DNA of 64,000 nucleotides from Mesorhizobium sp. M4B.F.Ca.ET.203.01.1.1 (GCF_004791025.1 NZ_SRUO01000006.1:1-64000); one strand, 5' to 3'. Positions 1 through 9,270 are shown, counted from the stretch's first letter. Numbers and translations: made by a program. Notes: generated by a model not told the origin, from the letters alone.

Positions 1-102
1 GTCGGCAAGCCGAAGATCGTCGCCGTCGTGGCCGTCATGCGAAAGCTGCTGACCATTCTCAACGCCATCATCCGCGACCAAAAACCATGGCAAACAGCTT
101 GA
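1..102 (+). mobile_element. 3' end of an IS110-family transposase gene (partial)
   Basis: The first 33 codons read in frame to a TGA at 100-102. They end with a Arg-Lys-Leu-Leu-Thr-Ile-Leu-Asn-Ala stretch followed by Ile-Ile-Arg-Asp and Pro-Trp, which is typical of the C-terminus of IS110/IS116/IS902 transposases (DEDD-type with a C-terminal transposase_20 domain). Only the tail lies in the window, so it cannot be judged whether the element is intact to the left. No inverted repeat is expected for IS110 and none is seen. Confidence 0.7.
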
Positions 103-117
103 CAGCCAAGACAGTCG

Positions 118-143
118 CTCTCCCCGTATAGTGACGGGGAGAG
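118..143. repeat. Short GC-rich hairpin related to the 190-bp palindromic elements
   Basis: Ten-base arms CTCTCCCCGT and ACGGGGAGAG surround ATAGTG. The same hairpin is an inner module of the long elements at 8940-9129 and 38804-38993, so this is probably a fragment of that repeat family. It lies between the transposase remnant and the TetR gene and could also act as a terminator. Confidence 0.6.
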
Positions 144-173
144 GGGCGCTCTCGCCGGCGGTTTCGCAAACTC

Positions 174-818
174 TCACGCGTCCACCAGCTCCCTCAGCGC
201 CATGCGCTTGTAGGCCGCGACCAGCCTGTCGCCCTCCTGCCGGTCGACGGAGATCGCCAGCCGCATGGCCGCCTCGCCCATCTGCCAGACCAGGAAGGCT
301 GTGGTTTCCAGTGCCACCGGATCGGCGTCGGGCCGCAGTCGCTTCAGCACCGCGACCAGGAATTCGGCATTGGCCCGGCTGTCGGCGAGCTCGAGCTCGC
401 GCAACGCCTTGTCGGCCTGGGTGCCCGACCAGATGTCGCGCATCACCGGCTCGGCCAGGAACAGCCGGTAGTAAATATCGACCAGTTCCGAGAATGCCCG
501 CCGCAAGCCCTCGGCGTCTGCGACATCCTTGAGCGCCGCGGCGATACAGGCCTGGCTTTCGGCCGTGTAGCGCTCGGCCAGCGCCCAGACGATCGCCCGC
601 TTGTCGGGGAAGAACTGGTAGAGCGAGCCGATCGACACGCCTGCCCGCTCTGCCACCTCGCCCATGCGCATGGCGTCGCTGCCTTGCGCGGCGATCAGCG
701 CCGAGGCGGCGGCGAGCATGCGTTCGACCCGTTCGCGGCTGCGCTGCTGGGTCGGGGAGCGGCGTGGCGAGGCCACTGATCCGTCCTGCTGATGCGGCGC
801 GGCACTTCTGCCTTCCAT
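174..818 (-). CDS. TetR/AcrR family transcriptional regulator
   Basis: The 214-residue product has an N-terminal TetR helix-turn-helix (about residues 20-65, with the Gly-Val-Ser-Ile-Gly-Ser-Leu-Tyr-Gln-Phe-Phe-Pro-Asp-Lys signature) and a C-terminal ligand-binding domain of the TetR_C_17 kind. I chose the ATG at 818 because GGAGGG lies ten bases upstream; an in-frame ATG at 860 has no such site. The gene is divergent from the NmrA-like oxidoreductase at 930 across about 110 bases. It therefore most likely represses that gene and itself, with the inducer unknown. Operator position is inferred; the intergenic AT-rich stretch 855-915 holds separated CTCACA/TGTGAG half sites. Confidence 0.85.
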   Translation of the reverse strand: MEGRSAAPHQQDGSVASPRRSPTQQRSRERVERMLAAASALIAAQGSDAMRMGEVAERAGVSIGSLYQFFPDKRAIVWALAERYTAESQACIAAALKDVADAEGLRRAFSELVDIYYRLFLAEPVMRDIWSGTQADKALRELELADSRANAEFLVAVLKRLRPDADPVALETTAFLVWQMGEAAMRLAISVDRQEGDRLVAAYKRMALRELVDA

Positions 819-929
819 GGAGCCCTCCGGAAAGATTCTGCGACGACTGGCTTGACTCACAAAATACGAGGGTTTATCACGTTTTGCAAATGTGAGGATT
901 ACTCATATTTATGAACCGAGGAGATCGAG

Positions 930-1754
930 ATGACTACAAAACCTATTTTGATCCTGGGCGGCACCGGCAAGACCGGCCGGCGCCTGGCCGAACGGCTGAC
1001 CGCCAGGAACATTCCCGTGCGCATCGGCTCCCGCGCTGGCACGCCACCCTTCGACTGGCTGGACAAGGAAACATGGGGCCGTGCGCTCGAAGGCGTCGGC
1101 GCCGTCTACATCAGCTACTATCCAGACATCGCCGTGCCGGGCGCCGCCGAAACCGTCGAGGCGTTTGCCCGGCTTGCCGTCGAACGCGGCGTCAAGCGCC
1201 TGGTGCTGCTCTCCGGTCGCGGCGAGCCTGAAGCCCAGCGCGCCGAGGAGATGTTGAAGGCCTCGGGCGCCGACTGGACCATCCTGCGTTGCCCCTGGTT
1301 CTCGCAGAATTTCAGCGAGGGCTTCCTGATCGAGTCTATCCTCGAAGGCGAGGTCGCCTTACCGGTCGGCAATGTCGGTGAACCTTTCGTCGATGTCGAC
1401 GACATCGCCGACGTCGCCGCAACCGTCCTGACGGAGCCAGGTCATATCGGCCAGCTTTACGAGCTCACCGGCCCGCGCCTGCTGAGCTTCGCCGACGCCG
1501 TCGCCGAGATCGGCAAGGCCGCCGGCCGTGACATCCGCTACCGGCAGATCTCACATGCCGAATTCACCGAGGCGGTGGCGGCGCACAACCTGCCGCCGGA
1601 ATTCGCCTGGCTGCTCGACGAGCTCTTCACGAAGGTGCTCGACGGCCGCAACGAGACGCTGGCCGACGGCGTGCAGCGCGCGCTCGGCCGCCAGCCGAAG
1701 GACTTTTCCGCTTACGCAACCGAAACCGCCGCCAGCGGCGTCTGGAGCAACTGA
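930..1754 (+). CDS. NmrA/HSCARG-like NAD(P)-binding oxidoreductase
   Basis: The 274-residue protein begins with a Rossmann glycine motif (Leu-Gly-Gly-Thr-Gly-Lys-Thr-Gly, residues 8-15), as in NmrA-type and NAD(P)H:quinone oxidoreductase-like atypical short-chain dehydrogenases. The catalytic Tyr-xxx-Lys of classical SDRs is not evident, which fits the atypical class. The start is supported by AGGAG eight bases upstream. It is followed after one base by a DUF1772 gene, so the two are co-transcribed, and the pair faces a TetR regulator. This arrangement suggests an inducible response to a small toxic or redox-active compound, which is inference. The substrate cannot be read from the sequence. 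Confidence 0.85.
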   Translation: MTTKPILILGGTGKTGRRLAERLTARNIPVRIGSRAGTPPFDWLDKETWGRALEGVGAVYISYYPDIAVPGAAETVEAFARLAVERGVKRLVLLSGRGEPEAQRAEEMLKASGADWTILRCPWFSQNFSEGFLIESILEGEVALPVGNVGEPFVDVDDIADVAATVLTEPGHIGQLYELTGPRLLSFADAVAEIGKAAGRDIRYRQISHAEFTEAVAAHNLPPEFAWLLDELFTKVLDGRNETLADGVQRALGRQPKDFSAYATETAASGVWSN

Positions 1755-1755
1755 G

Positions 1756-2232
1756 ATGATGAAACTGCTTCCCACACTCACCTTCATCGCCGCGATCGGC
1801 TCCGGCGTCGTCGGCGGCGTCTTCTTCGCCTTTTCCAATTTCGTCATGGCGGCGCTCGCCCGGCTTCCTGTCCCAAGCGGCATCGCTGCAATGAATTCGA
1901 TCAACGTCACGGTGATCACGCCGACCTTCATGACGGCGCTGTTCGGCACCGGCCTCATTTGTCTCGTGCTCATTGCCGCCGTTCTCTTTGGCTGGAGCCA
2001 GTCGGGCTCGTACTGGCTTGTGGTCGGCGCCGTGATCTACCTGATCGGCAACCCGATCGTGACCATGGTCTTCAACGTGCCGCTCAACGACGCGCTCGCC
2101 GCCGTCGACCCGGCAAGTGCCAACGGCGCCGCCGTGTGGGCGAACCATCTGAATGCATGGGTGATGTGGAACCACGTCCGCACCGTCACCGCCATCGTGT
2201 CGATGGCCTGCTTTATCATGGCGCTGATTTGA
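1756..2232 (+). CDS. DUF1772 family membrane protein
   Basis: The 158-residue protein has four predicted membrane segments (about residues 5-30, 55-80, 87-107 and 137-157) and the conserved Asn-Val-Pro-Leu-Asn and Trp-Asn-His-Val-Arg motifs of DUF1772/anthrone-oxygenase-like proteins. Family members are often integral membrane proteins encoded beside NmrA-type reductases. The start ATG (an ATG-ATG doublet) lies one base after the stop of the upstream oxidoreductase, so translation is probably coupled. The first in-frame ATG was taken. Biochemical function is not established for the bacterial family. Confidence 0.85.
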   Translation: MMKLLPTLTFIAAIGSGVVGGVFFAFSNFVMAALARLPVPSGIAAMNSINVTVITPTFMTALFGTGLICLVLIAAVLFGWSQSGSYWLVVGAVIYLIGNPIVTMVFNVPLNDALAAVDPASANGAAVWANHLNAWVMWNHVRTVTAIVSMACFIMALI

Positions 2233-2252
2233 AAGGCGTCTGGCTCAACGCA

Positions 2253-2279
2253 AAAGACCCGGCTTCAAGCCGGGTCTTT
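2253..2279. terminator. Bidirectional hairpin terminator between convergent genes
   Basis: An eleven-base perfect stem AAAGACCCGGC / GCCGGGTCTTT with a five-base loop sits just past the DUF1772 stop and overlaps the last codons of the convergent SelT/SelW-like gene. The A-stem/T-stem layout serves both strands. Confidence 0.8.
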
Positions 2280-2597
2280 CGTTTTGTGGCCCTTGCGATC
2301 CGAGTGGCCGAGATCCCGCTCCGGATCGATGACGTCGCGGACCAGCTGCTTGAGCTTCGCGGCGTCGGGAAACCCGCCGTCGCGCTTGCGCTCCCAGACA
2401 AGCGTGTCGTTGCAGGAAATGCTGAAGATGCCGCCGGTGCCGGGCACCAGCGTCACTTCGCCGAGATCGGTGCCGAAGGTCGAGAGCAGCTCCTGCGCCA
2501 TCCAGCCGGCTCTGAGCAGCCACTGGCACTGCGTGCAATAGGTGATGCGGACGGTGGGCAGCGGTTTGTCGCTCATTTCGGATTGAGCTTCGCTCAT
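2265..2597 (-). CDS. SelT/SelW/SelH (Rdx) family thioredoxin-like protein
   Basis: The 110-residue protein carries the Rdx-family motif Tyr-Cys-xx-Cys near residue 20 followed by Trp-Leu-Leu-Arg-Ala. It also has the downstream Val-Pro-Gly-Thr-Gly-Gly-Ile-Phe segment of SelW/SelT-like folds. Here both redox positions are cysteine and there is no in-frame UGA, so it is not a selenoprotein. A second ATG seven codons in (2576) is an alternative start; neither has a clear ribosome site. The last codons overlap the shared terminator. A redox role is inferred from the fold only. Confidence 0.85.
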   Translation of the reverse strand: MSEAQSEMSDKPLPTVRITYCTQCQWLLRAGWMAQELLSTFGTDLGEVTLVPGTGGIFSISCNDTLVWERKRDGGFPDAAKLKQLVRDVIDPERDLGHSDRKGHKTKDPA

Positions 2598-2606
2598 ATT
2601 TCGGAC

Positions 2607-3356
2607 TTAGGCCGCGCTGAGCTTGGCCATGGTCTCGTCGTCGACCTCGAAATTGGCGTAGACGCTCTGCACGTCGTCGTCGTCCTCGAGCGTGGCGACC
2701 AGCTTCATCAGCGACTGCGCGCGTTCCTCGTCGACCGGAACGTTGTTCTGCGGCTGCCAGATCGGCTTCACCGATTCCGCCTCGCCGAGCGAGGCTTCCA
2801 GCGCCTTCGACACGTCGCCGAGATTCTCGAAGGCGCAGTAGATGGTGTGGCCTTCCTCGTCCGATTCGACGTCGTCCGCGCCGGCTTCGATCGCCGCTTC
2901 CATGACCTTGTCGGCGTCGCCGGCCGATGCCGGATAGTAGATCTCGCCGGCCCGGTTCCACATGAACGACACCGAGCCGGTTTCGCCCAGCGCCCCGCCG
3001 GCCTTGGTGAAGGCGGCGCGCACGTTCGAAGCCGAACGGTTGCGGTTGTCGGTGAGCGCCTCGACGATCAGCGCCACGCCGCCCGGGCCGTAGCCTTCAT
3101 AGCGCACGGCCTCGTAGTTTTCGCCGTCGCCGGCCGAAGCCTTGTTGATGGCGCGCTGGATGTTGTCCTTCGGCATCGACACGGCCTTGGCGTTCTGCAC
3201 GGCAAGGCGCAGCCGCGGATTCATCGCCGGGTCCGGCGTGCCGGTCTTGGCGGCGACGGTGATTTCGCGCGCCAGCTTGGAAAACATTTTCGACCGCACC
3301 GCGTCCTGGCGGCCCTTGCGGTGCATGATGTTCTTGAACTGTGAATGGCCAGCCAT
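2607..3356 (-). CDS. yebC: YebC/PmpR family transcription/translation factor
   Basis: The 249-residue protein opens with [10 protein letters not shown] and Arg-Lys-Gly, the universal YebC start. It keeps the family's full length and acidic C-terminal domain. YebC proteins bind DNA as regulators in some bacteria and help ribosomes translate proline-rich stretches in others (YeeI/YebC work). The start has AGGGG close upstream. It stands nine bases before the SelT/SelW-like gene, suggesting co-transcription. In many rhizobia yebC is linked to ruvC, but ruvC is not in this window. Confidence 0.95.
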   Translation of the reverse strand: MAGHSQFKNIMHRKGRQDAVRSKMFSKLAREITVAAKTGTPDPAMNPRLRLAVQNAKAVSMPKDNIQRAINKASAGDGENYEAVRYEGYGPGGVALIVEALTDNRNRSASNVRAAFTKAGGALGETGSVSFMWNRAGEIYYPASAGDADKVMEAAIEAGADDVESDEEGHTIYCAFENLGDVSKALEASLGEAESVKPIWQPQNNVPVDEERAQSLMKLVATLEDDDDVQSVYANFEVDDETMAKLSAA

Positions 3357-3596
3357 GGCACCCCTGTCGTGTTCGGCTAGAGCATCCTGAAGCCAGGTGA
3401 AGACACCTCGCTCTTCTCAAAATGCTCGAATTCAAAATTTCAGAGCGTCCCTGATACGCCTGTAGGGCATATGGCGCTCGCTGTCGGAATGGCCGGCTTA
3501 TAGATAAATCGGCTCAATTCGTCCAGCCGCGCGTGACATCGGATGCGCAAGGCATCTGCCGCAGGCCTCGGAGTTGACGACGAAACCTGCTTCGCT

Positions 3597-4364
3597 TCAA
3601 TGCCCTTCGCCGGACCTTGCCTTCTTGCGCCGCCGCGCCAGCATGTTGAGGCCCTCGACCAGCGCCGAAAAACCCATCGCCGCGTAGATGTAGCCCTTCG
3701 GCACGTGGTAGCCCATGCCGTCGGCGATCAGCGTCATGCCGATCATCAAAAGGAAGCCCAGCGCCAGCATGACGATGCTGGGGTTCTTGGCGATGAAGTC
3801 GGCAAGCGGCCCGGCCGCCAGCATCATCACGCTCACCGCCACGATGACGGCGATGTACATGATGGCGATCTCGTCGGTCATGCCGACGGCGGTGATGATC
3901 GAATCGATCGAGAAGACGAGGTCGAGCAACAGGATCTGGAAGATCGCGCCGGCGAGCGAGATCTGCAGCGTCTCGCCGAGCATCGTGTCCTTGTGATCCT
4001 CGGGATCGACCGTGTGGTGGATTTCCTTGGTCGCCTTCCAGACCAGGAACAGGCCGCCGGCGATCAGGATCAGGTCGCGCCAGGAGAAGCCGTGGCCGAG
4101 CGCGGTGAACACCGGCGTCGTCAGTTGGACGATGATCGAGATGGTGGCGAGCAGCACCAGCCGCATGATCAGCGCCGCCGAAATGCCGAGCCGGCGCGCG
4201 CGCGCCCTTTGCGCCTCGGGCAATTTGTTGGTCAGGATCGAGATGAAGATCAGATTGTCGATGCCGAGCACGACCTCCAGCACCACCAGCGTCAGCAGCG
4301 CCACCCAGGCGGTCGGGTCGGAGACGAAGGCAAAGTGTGGCGCCAGGAATTCGATGAGCTGCAT
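3597..4364 (-). CDS. TerC family integral membrane protein
   Basis: The 255-residue protein has the TerC signature Glu-Val-Val-Leu-Gly-Ile-Asp-Asn (about residues 29-36) and Val-Phe-Ser-Ile-Asp-Ser in the second half, with seven predicted membrane helices. The acidic residues in these motifs are thought to bind metal. TerC proteins include manganese exporters that metallate secreted proteins (Alx, MeeF/MeeY), so Mn(II) export is the best guess. No yybP-ykoY riboswitch is visible in the 71-base gap upstream. The gene lies downstream of the ymdB-like gene on the same strand. Confidence 0.9.
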   Translation of the reverse strand: MQLIEFLAPHFAFVSDPTAWVALLTLVVLEVVLGIDNLIFISILTNKLPEAQRARARRLGISAALIMRLVLLATISIIVQLTTPVFTALGHGFSWRDLILIAGGLFLVWKATKEIHHTVDPEDHKDTMLGETLQISLAGAIFQILLLDLVFSIDSIITAVGMTDEIAIMYIAVIVAVSVMMLAAGPLADFIAKNPSIVMLALGFLLMIGMTLIADGMGYHVPKGYIYAAMGFSALVEGLNMLARRRKKARSGEGH

Positions 4365-4435
4365 GGAGGTCGTCCCCTCTACGATCTGAAGCAGATGTCG
4401 CCGCCAGTTAGGTACTGACGCCGCTCATATCAATG

Positions 4436-5260
4436 TCACGACCAGAAGGACGGTGCGGTTTCCTCGAGCCGCGGCCCGCGACGAAACGGCGCGATCTTCT
4501 CGGCCAGCCCGGTGCGGTCGGAGATGTCGACGCCGATGCCGCACAGCGTCGCCGGCCCGCTCGCCGCCTCGAAGCGGCCTTTCGGCACTTTCGACAGGAA
4601 GCGGTTGAGCGGCTCCTCCTTGTCCATGCCGAGCGAGGAATCGTAGTCGCCGCACATGCCCGCATCCGACAGGTAGGCGGTGCCGCCGTTGAGGATCTGG
4701 TGGTCGGCGGTCGGCTGGTGGGTATGGGTGCCGACGACCAGGCTGGCGCGGCCGTCGACGAAATGCGCGAAGCACATCTTTTCCGACGTTGCCTCGGCGT
4801 GGAAATCGATGACGACGGCATCAGCCTGCTCGCCGAGCGGGCAGGCGGCGAGCTCGCGCTCGCCGGCCTGGAATGGATCGTCGAGCTCGGGATGCATGAA
4901 GACCCGCCCCATGATGTTGGCGACCAGCACGCGCGCGCCGTTCCGGGCGATGTAGACGCCGGAGCCGCGCCCGGGCGTGCCCTTGGGGAAATTGGACGGA
5001 CGCAGGAAGCGCTCCTCGCGCGGCGCGAAGACCAGCGCGTCGCGCTGGTCCCAGACGTGATTGCCGGTGGTGACGACGTCGGCGCCGGCGGCGAGCGTCT
5101 CGCGAAAAATCTCCTCGGTGATGCCGAAGCCGCCGGCGGCGTTCTCGCCGTTGACGATGACGAAGTCGAGCTTGAAGTCGGAGATCAGGCCCGGCAGTTG
5201 CTCCCACACCGCCGTGCGTCCAGTTTTTCCGACCATGTCGCCGAGGAAAAGAAGTCTCAT
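4436..5260 (-). CDS. TIGR00282 family metallophosphoesterase (YmdB-type)
   Basis: The 274-residue protein starts Met-Arg-Leu-Leu-Phe-Leu-Gly-Asp-Met-Val-Gly and has Asn-Gly-Glu-Asn (residues near 37-40), Gly-Asn-His-Val-Trp-Asp and two later histidine motifs, Asp-Phe-His-Ala-Glu and Gly-Thr-His-Thr-His. These are the di-metal ligands of YmdB-like 2',3'-cyclic nucleotide phosphodiesterases. I placed the start at 5260 because the family begins there; an upstream ATG at 5329 lies in an intergenic repeat. In rhizobia this gene follows the 5-formyl-THF cyclo-ligase gene, as here, and the two are probably co-transcribed. Confidence 0.9.
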   Translation of the reverse strand: MRLLFLGDMVGKTGRTAVWEQLPGLISDFKLDFVIVNGENAAGGFGITEEIFRETLAAGADVVTTGNHVWDQRDALVFAPREERFLRPSNFPKGTPGRGSGVYIARNGARVLVANIMGRVFMHPELDDPFQAGERELAACPLGEQADAVVIDFHAEATSEKMCFAHFVDGRASLVVGTHTHQPTADHQILNGGTAYLSDAGMCGDYDSSLGMDKEEPLNRFLSKVPKGRFEAASGPATLCGIGVDISDRTGLAEKIAPFRRGPRLEETAPSFWS

Positions 5261-5262
5261 AT

Positions 5263-5330
5263 GATCCCGTGCCGAAAGTCCGCCAAGCAAAAGCTGCATG
5301 ACTTTCCGCAAAAGATCATGCGTTCTCAAA
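5263..5330. repeat. Rhizobial intergenic palindromic repeat (GATCCCG...GATCATGC type)
   Basis: The segment begins GATCCCG and ends GATCATGCG, with a complementary interior (CCGAAAGTC... GACTTTCCG). A related copy lies at 17468-17520. It fills the gap between the cyclo-ligase and ymdB-like genes and is the kind of short palindrome scattered between genes in Rhizobiales. Confidence 0.55.
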
Positions 5331-5337
5331 CGCTTTT

Positions 5338-5925
5338 CTACAATTCCGGCGTGAACCGGCGCAACCCGCTCTCTGTCAGTATTTCCGGAATGATGACGTC
5401 GTGGTTCTCATCGGGGACCTGTGCCACCTCCTGGCAGTCGAAGGCGATGCCGATCAGCCTCGGCGTCAGCCCCTTGTCGGCCAGCTTGCCGATGGCACGG
5501 TCGTAGTAGCCGGCGCCGTAGCCGATGCGATGGCCGCGCGCGTCGAAGGCGGCGAGCGGCACCAGCATGACGGACGGATCGAGCACCGCCGCCTCCTCAT
5601 GCGGTCCGACCGTGCCGAAGCCCATCTCGACCATCGGCGCCCCGCGCACCAGCTCGCGAAAGACGATCGTGCTCTTGTCGAGGATGGCCGGCAGGCAGAG
5701 CCTGGCGCCCTTTTCGCGGAGCGCGAACATCAGCGGCCGCACGTCGACCTCGGAGCGCATCGGCCAGAAGCCGGAGATGATCTGCCCCGGCTCGACGGCG
5801 ATCTGGTCGCGCGCCGTCTCGGCCATCTCGAGCGCGATCTCCACGCGCCAGAATTCGTCGAGCGCATCGCGGCGCGCCAGCGCTTCCTTGCGCAGATGTT
5901 TTTTCAGGTCTTTGGAAGAGGTCAT
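5338..5925 (-). CDS. 5-formyltetrahydrofolate cyclo-ligase
   Basis: This 195-residue enzyme converts 5-formyl-THF to 5,10-methenyl-THF with ATP hydrolysis, recycling a folate storage form. The basic N-terminus (Lys-Lys-His-Leu-Arg-Lys-Glu) and the C-terminal Gly-Tyr-Gly-Ala-Gly-Tyr-Tyr-Asp-Arg substrate/ATP motif are diagnostic. Its length is normal for the family. It sits directly downstream of a probable 6S RNA gene on the same strand, the order found in many proteobacteria (ssrS-ygfA/fau), and upstream of the ymdB-like gene. Confidence 0.95.
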   Translation of the reverse strand: MTSSKDLKKHLRKEALARRDALDEFWRVEIALEMAETARDQIAVEPGQIISGFWPMRSEVDVRPLMFALREKGARLCLPAILDKSTIVFRELVRGAPMVEMGFGTVGPHEEAAVLDPSVMLVPLAAFDARGHRIGYGAGYYDRAIGKLADKGLTPRLIGIAFDCQEVAQVPDENHDVIIPEILTESGLRRFTPEL

Positions 5926-6010
5926 GCGCGGACGCTAGAAAAGGTCAGATCTGGAGGGAGCTTTAGGAGCGACGTTTTCTGACACATCATCCACGGGGAG
6001 TGGATCCTTT

Positions 6011-6162
6011 GCCGTCAGGTGACGATCCACACAACCGGTGGAGAGGTCGATCCCGGGTGCCTACAAAGTAGGTGGGCGCCGTGTGAGAAAACCCACGGGT
6101 CTTCCCAGGGACAGCTCCCTAAGGATCGATAAGGCCCCGGGGATAAGTTTCACCTGCCGGGA
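6011..6162 (-). ncRNA. ssrS: 6S RNA (SsrS), probable
   Basis: On the minus strand the segment of about 152 bases is closed by a terminal stem: 5' CCGGCAGGTGA pairs with 3' TCACCTGACGG with one mismatch. Inside are further partial stems, including CCCACCTAC/GTAGGCACC around a small TTT loop, arranged as one long interrupted hairpin. Length, the rod-like fold and the position immediately upstream of the 5-formyl-THF cyclo-ligase gene on the same strand are those of alphaproteobacterial 6S RNA, which binds the sigma70 RNA polymerase holoenzyme. The ends are estimated from the stem. A covariance-model search (Rfam 6S) would settle it. Confidence 0.75.
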
Positions 6163-6338
6163 AGCGCAGACCGCCGAGACCAATATAGGCCGATGGCTGC
6201 CCGAGCGCCAGAGAAACGGCTGGCCGCACCGACGTTATTCGCCGCTTCCGGGACCGCCGAATGAAGCGTCCCCCTGCCCCGCTCTTGCGCCGCCGAGTTC
6301 GCCTCCTTACGGTCGCCGCAAAACGGCCAGGAGAAAAA

Positions 6339-7179
<841 letters not shown>

Positions 7180-7272
7180 GCCGCCAGCAACAGCGCTTTC
7201 CCCGGCTGTGGACCTTTGCCGTCAACCGGCCTCCGAGGCAGCGTCTTATCGGAAAAGTTCGGAGGAAACGAA

Positions 7273-7719
7273 ATGACCCAGATCACCATCCGCCCGCTCG
7301 CGCAGTCAGACCATGCCGACTGGCGGCGCCTGTGGACGGCCTACCTCACCTTCTATGAGACCAAGCTGCCGGACGAGGTCTACGACCTGACCTGGAAGCG
7401 GCTGTTCACGGAAGGCGAGTTCGAGCCGAAGGGTTTTATCGCCACGCTCGACGGCAAGGCCGTCGGCCTCACCCACTATCTCTACCACCGCTCCTGCTGG
7501 TCGCTGGTCAACAACTGCTACCTGCAGGACCTGTTCGCTGACCCGGGCGTGCGCGGCAAGGGCGTGGGCGCCGCGTTGATCAAGGCGGTGCAGGACGAGG
7601 CCGGCAAGATCGGGGTGAAGAACGTCTACTGGATGACGCACGAGACCAACGCCACGGCGCGCCGGCTCTACGACCATGTCGCGCGCCGCACGGGCTTCAT
7701 CGAATACGATCTGCTATAG
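7273..7719 (+). CDS. GNAT family N-acetyltransferase
   Basis: The 148-residue protein has the GNAT acetyl-CoA motif Asp-Pro-Gly-Val-Arg-Gly-Lys-Gly-Val-Gly-Ala-Ala-Leu at about residues 95-107 and the Asn-Ala-Thr-Ala-Arg-Arg-Leu-Tyr motif B/C that is typical of the fold. The start is fixed by GGAGGAAACG just upstream; the longer ORF from 7216 has no such site. It lies between the moxR and VWA genes, but the substrate is not evident and a functional link to them is not implied. A small protein or amine substrate is likely. Confidence 0.85.
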   Translation: MTQITIRPLAQSDHADWRRLWTAYLTFYETKLPDEVYDLTWKRLFTEGEFEPKGFIATLDGKAVGLTHYLYHRSCWSLVNNCYLQDLFADPGVRGKGVGAALIKAVQDEAGKIGVKNVYWMTHETNATARRLYDHVARRTGFIEYDLL

Positions 7720-7727
7720 ATGGCCGC

Positions 7728-8918
7728 ATGTTCATCCCCTTCTTCCTCGAATTGAAAGCCGCGCGGGTTCCCGTTTCGCTCAGGGAATATCTGTCGCTGC
7801 TGGAGGGGCTGGAAGCCGGGCTGGTCGACTATGATGTCGAGGGTTTTTATTACCTCGCCCGCGCGGCCCTGGTGAAGGACGAGCGCCATATCGACCGCTT
7901 CGACCAGGTGTTCGCGCATGTCTTCAAGGGCGTCGAGGCGCTTGGCGGGCCGGACGCCGTCGAAGTCGCCAACATCCCCGAGGAATGGCTGCGCCGGCTC
8001 GCCGAGAAGCACCTGACCGAGGAGGAGAAAAAGCTGGTCGGGGCTCTGGGGGGCTTCGAGAAGCTGATGGAGACCCTGAAGCAGCGGCTGGAGGAGCAGA
8101 AGGGCAGCCACCAGGGCGGCTCGAAATGGATCGGCACCGGCGGCACTTCGCCCTTCGGCGCCTACGGCTACAACCCCGAAGGGGTGCGCATCGGCCAGCA
8201 CGAAAGCCGCCACCGCCGCGCGGTAAAAGTCTGGGACAAGCGCGAATTCAGGAATTTCGACGACGGCGTCGAGCTCGGCACGCGCAACATCAAGGTGGCG
8301 CTGAAGCGGCTGCGCCGCTGGGTACGCGAAGGCGCCGAGGAGGAGTTCGATCTGCCCGGCACCATTCACGCCACCGCCGAGCACGGCTATCTCGACGTCA
8401 AGACGCGGCCGGAGCGGCGCAACGCGGTCGAGCTTTTGATGTTCTTCGATGTCGGCGGTTCGATGGACGATCATATCAGAGGCGTCGAGGAGCTGTTCTC
8501 CGCCGCTCGCGCCGAATTCCGACAGCTCGAATATTTCTACTTCCACAATTGCCTCTACGAGCGCGTCTGGAAGGACAATCGCCGCCGCTTGGCCGAAACG
8601 ATTCCGACCTTCGACCTCATCCACAAATACGGCCCTGACTACAAGGTGATCGTCGTCGGCGATGCCTCGATGAGCCCGTACGAGCTGGCGCATCCCGGCG
8701 GCTCGGTGGAGCACTGGAACCCTGAGGCCGGCAACGTCTGGCTCGGCCGCCTGCTGCAGCAATGGCCGAATGCGATATGGCTGAATCCGGAGAGCCAGAA
8801 GAACTGGGGCTACACCCATTCTATCGGGATGATCCGCGACACCTTCGGCGGCCGCATGTTTCCGCTGACGCTTGCCGGGCTGGAAGCCGCGACGAAGCAG
8901 CTTTCAAGGAAGCATTGA
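7728..8918 (+). CDS. VWA domain protein (CoxE-like), partner of the MoxR ATPase
   Basis: The 396-residue protein contains a CoxE-like von Willebrand factor A domain whose metal-dependent adhesion site reads Asp-Val-Gly-Gly-Ser-Met (about residues 242-247). This is a variant of the usual Asp-x-Ser-x-Ser, with the first serine replaced by glycine. A central segment is rich in glycine and charged residues (Gly-Thr-Gly-Gly-Thr-Ser-Pro-Phe). MoxR/CoxE pairs act as chaperones in insertion of metals or assembly of large enzymes. The client is not encoded nearby. Because the adjoining moxR is frameshifted, this protein may be without its partner in this strain. Confidence 0.9.
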   Translation: MFIPFFLELKAARVPVSLREYLSLLEGLEAGLVDYDVEGFYYLARAALVKDERHIDRFDQVFAHVFKGVEALGGPDAVEVANIPEEWLRRLAEKHLTEEEKKLVGALGGFEKLMETLKQRLEEQKGSHQGGSKWIGTGGTSPFGAYGYNPEGVRIGQHESRHRRAVKVWDKREFRNFDDGVELGTRNIKVALKRLRRWVREGAEEEFDLPGTIHATAEHGYLDVKTRPERRNAVELLMFFDVGGSMDDHIRGVEELFSAARAEFRQLEYFYFHNCLYERVWKDNRRRLAETIPTFDLIHKYGPDYKVIVVGDASMSPYELAHPGGSVEHWNPEAGNVWLGRLLQQWPNAIWLNPESQKNWGYTHSIGMIRDTFGGRMFPLTLAGLEAATKQLSRKH

Positions 8919-8939
8919 GCGTGGCGGTAATTCGCGGAA

Positions 8940-9129
8940 GTCGGCGCCGCCCCTCATCCGCCTGCCGGCACCTTCTCCCCGTATAGTGACGGGGCGAAGG
9001 GGGCCGGCCGCAAGCTCAACACTTCTTCCTGCGACGTTGGCGATTGGCGAAACCATCAATGAGAGCGCCCCTCTCCCCGTCACGATACGGGGAGAGGATG
9101 CCGGCAGGCAGGTGAGGGGCGGCGCCGAC
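8940..9129. repeat. 190-bp long inverted-repeat element (family C, copy 1)
   Basis: The 352-base gap between the VWA gene and msrB is mostly this element. Outer arms (GTCGGCGCCGCCCCTCA... / ...TGAGGGGCGGCGCCGAC) enclose inner hairpins CTCCCCGTATAGTGACGGGG and its inverse. Between them is an unpaired core containing CGTTGGCGATTGGCGAAA. A second 190-bp copy is at 38804-38993 and a diverged shorter relative at 48165-48326. It has no ORF of its own, so it is MITE-like. Confidence 0.85.
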
Positions 9130-9270
9130 GACAATAAGGAGAGGCCAATTCGAAGCCAGCGGCGATTGCCTTGTCAGTCCCTGCGCTGGTCAGTGGTGTA
9201 ACAAACACCTATCTTGGTGCGAATATGAGGCGCCAACCAACAACGAGCCGCCAAGGCCGAGGAGATTTTC

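Noticed and set aside
2265..2597. Selenocysteine-containing SelW
   Set aside because: The redox site is Cys-x-x-Cys with no in-frame UGA, so no selenocysteine is needed.
1959..3344. A 461-codon plus-strand frame over the SelT/SelW-like and yebC genes
   Set aside because: It overlaps two clear minus-strand genes and has the arginine- and valine-rich composition of a shadow frame.
4365..4435. A yybP-ykoY manganese riboswitch upstream of the TerC gene
   Set aside because: The gap is only 71 bases and shows neither the conserved GGGGAGTAG-like segments nor the expected stem, so it is not supported.
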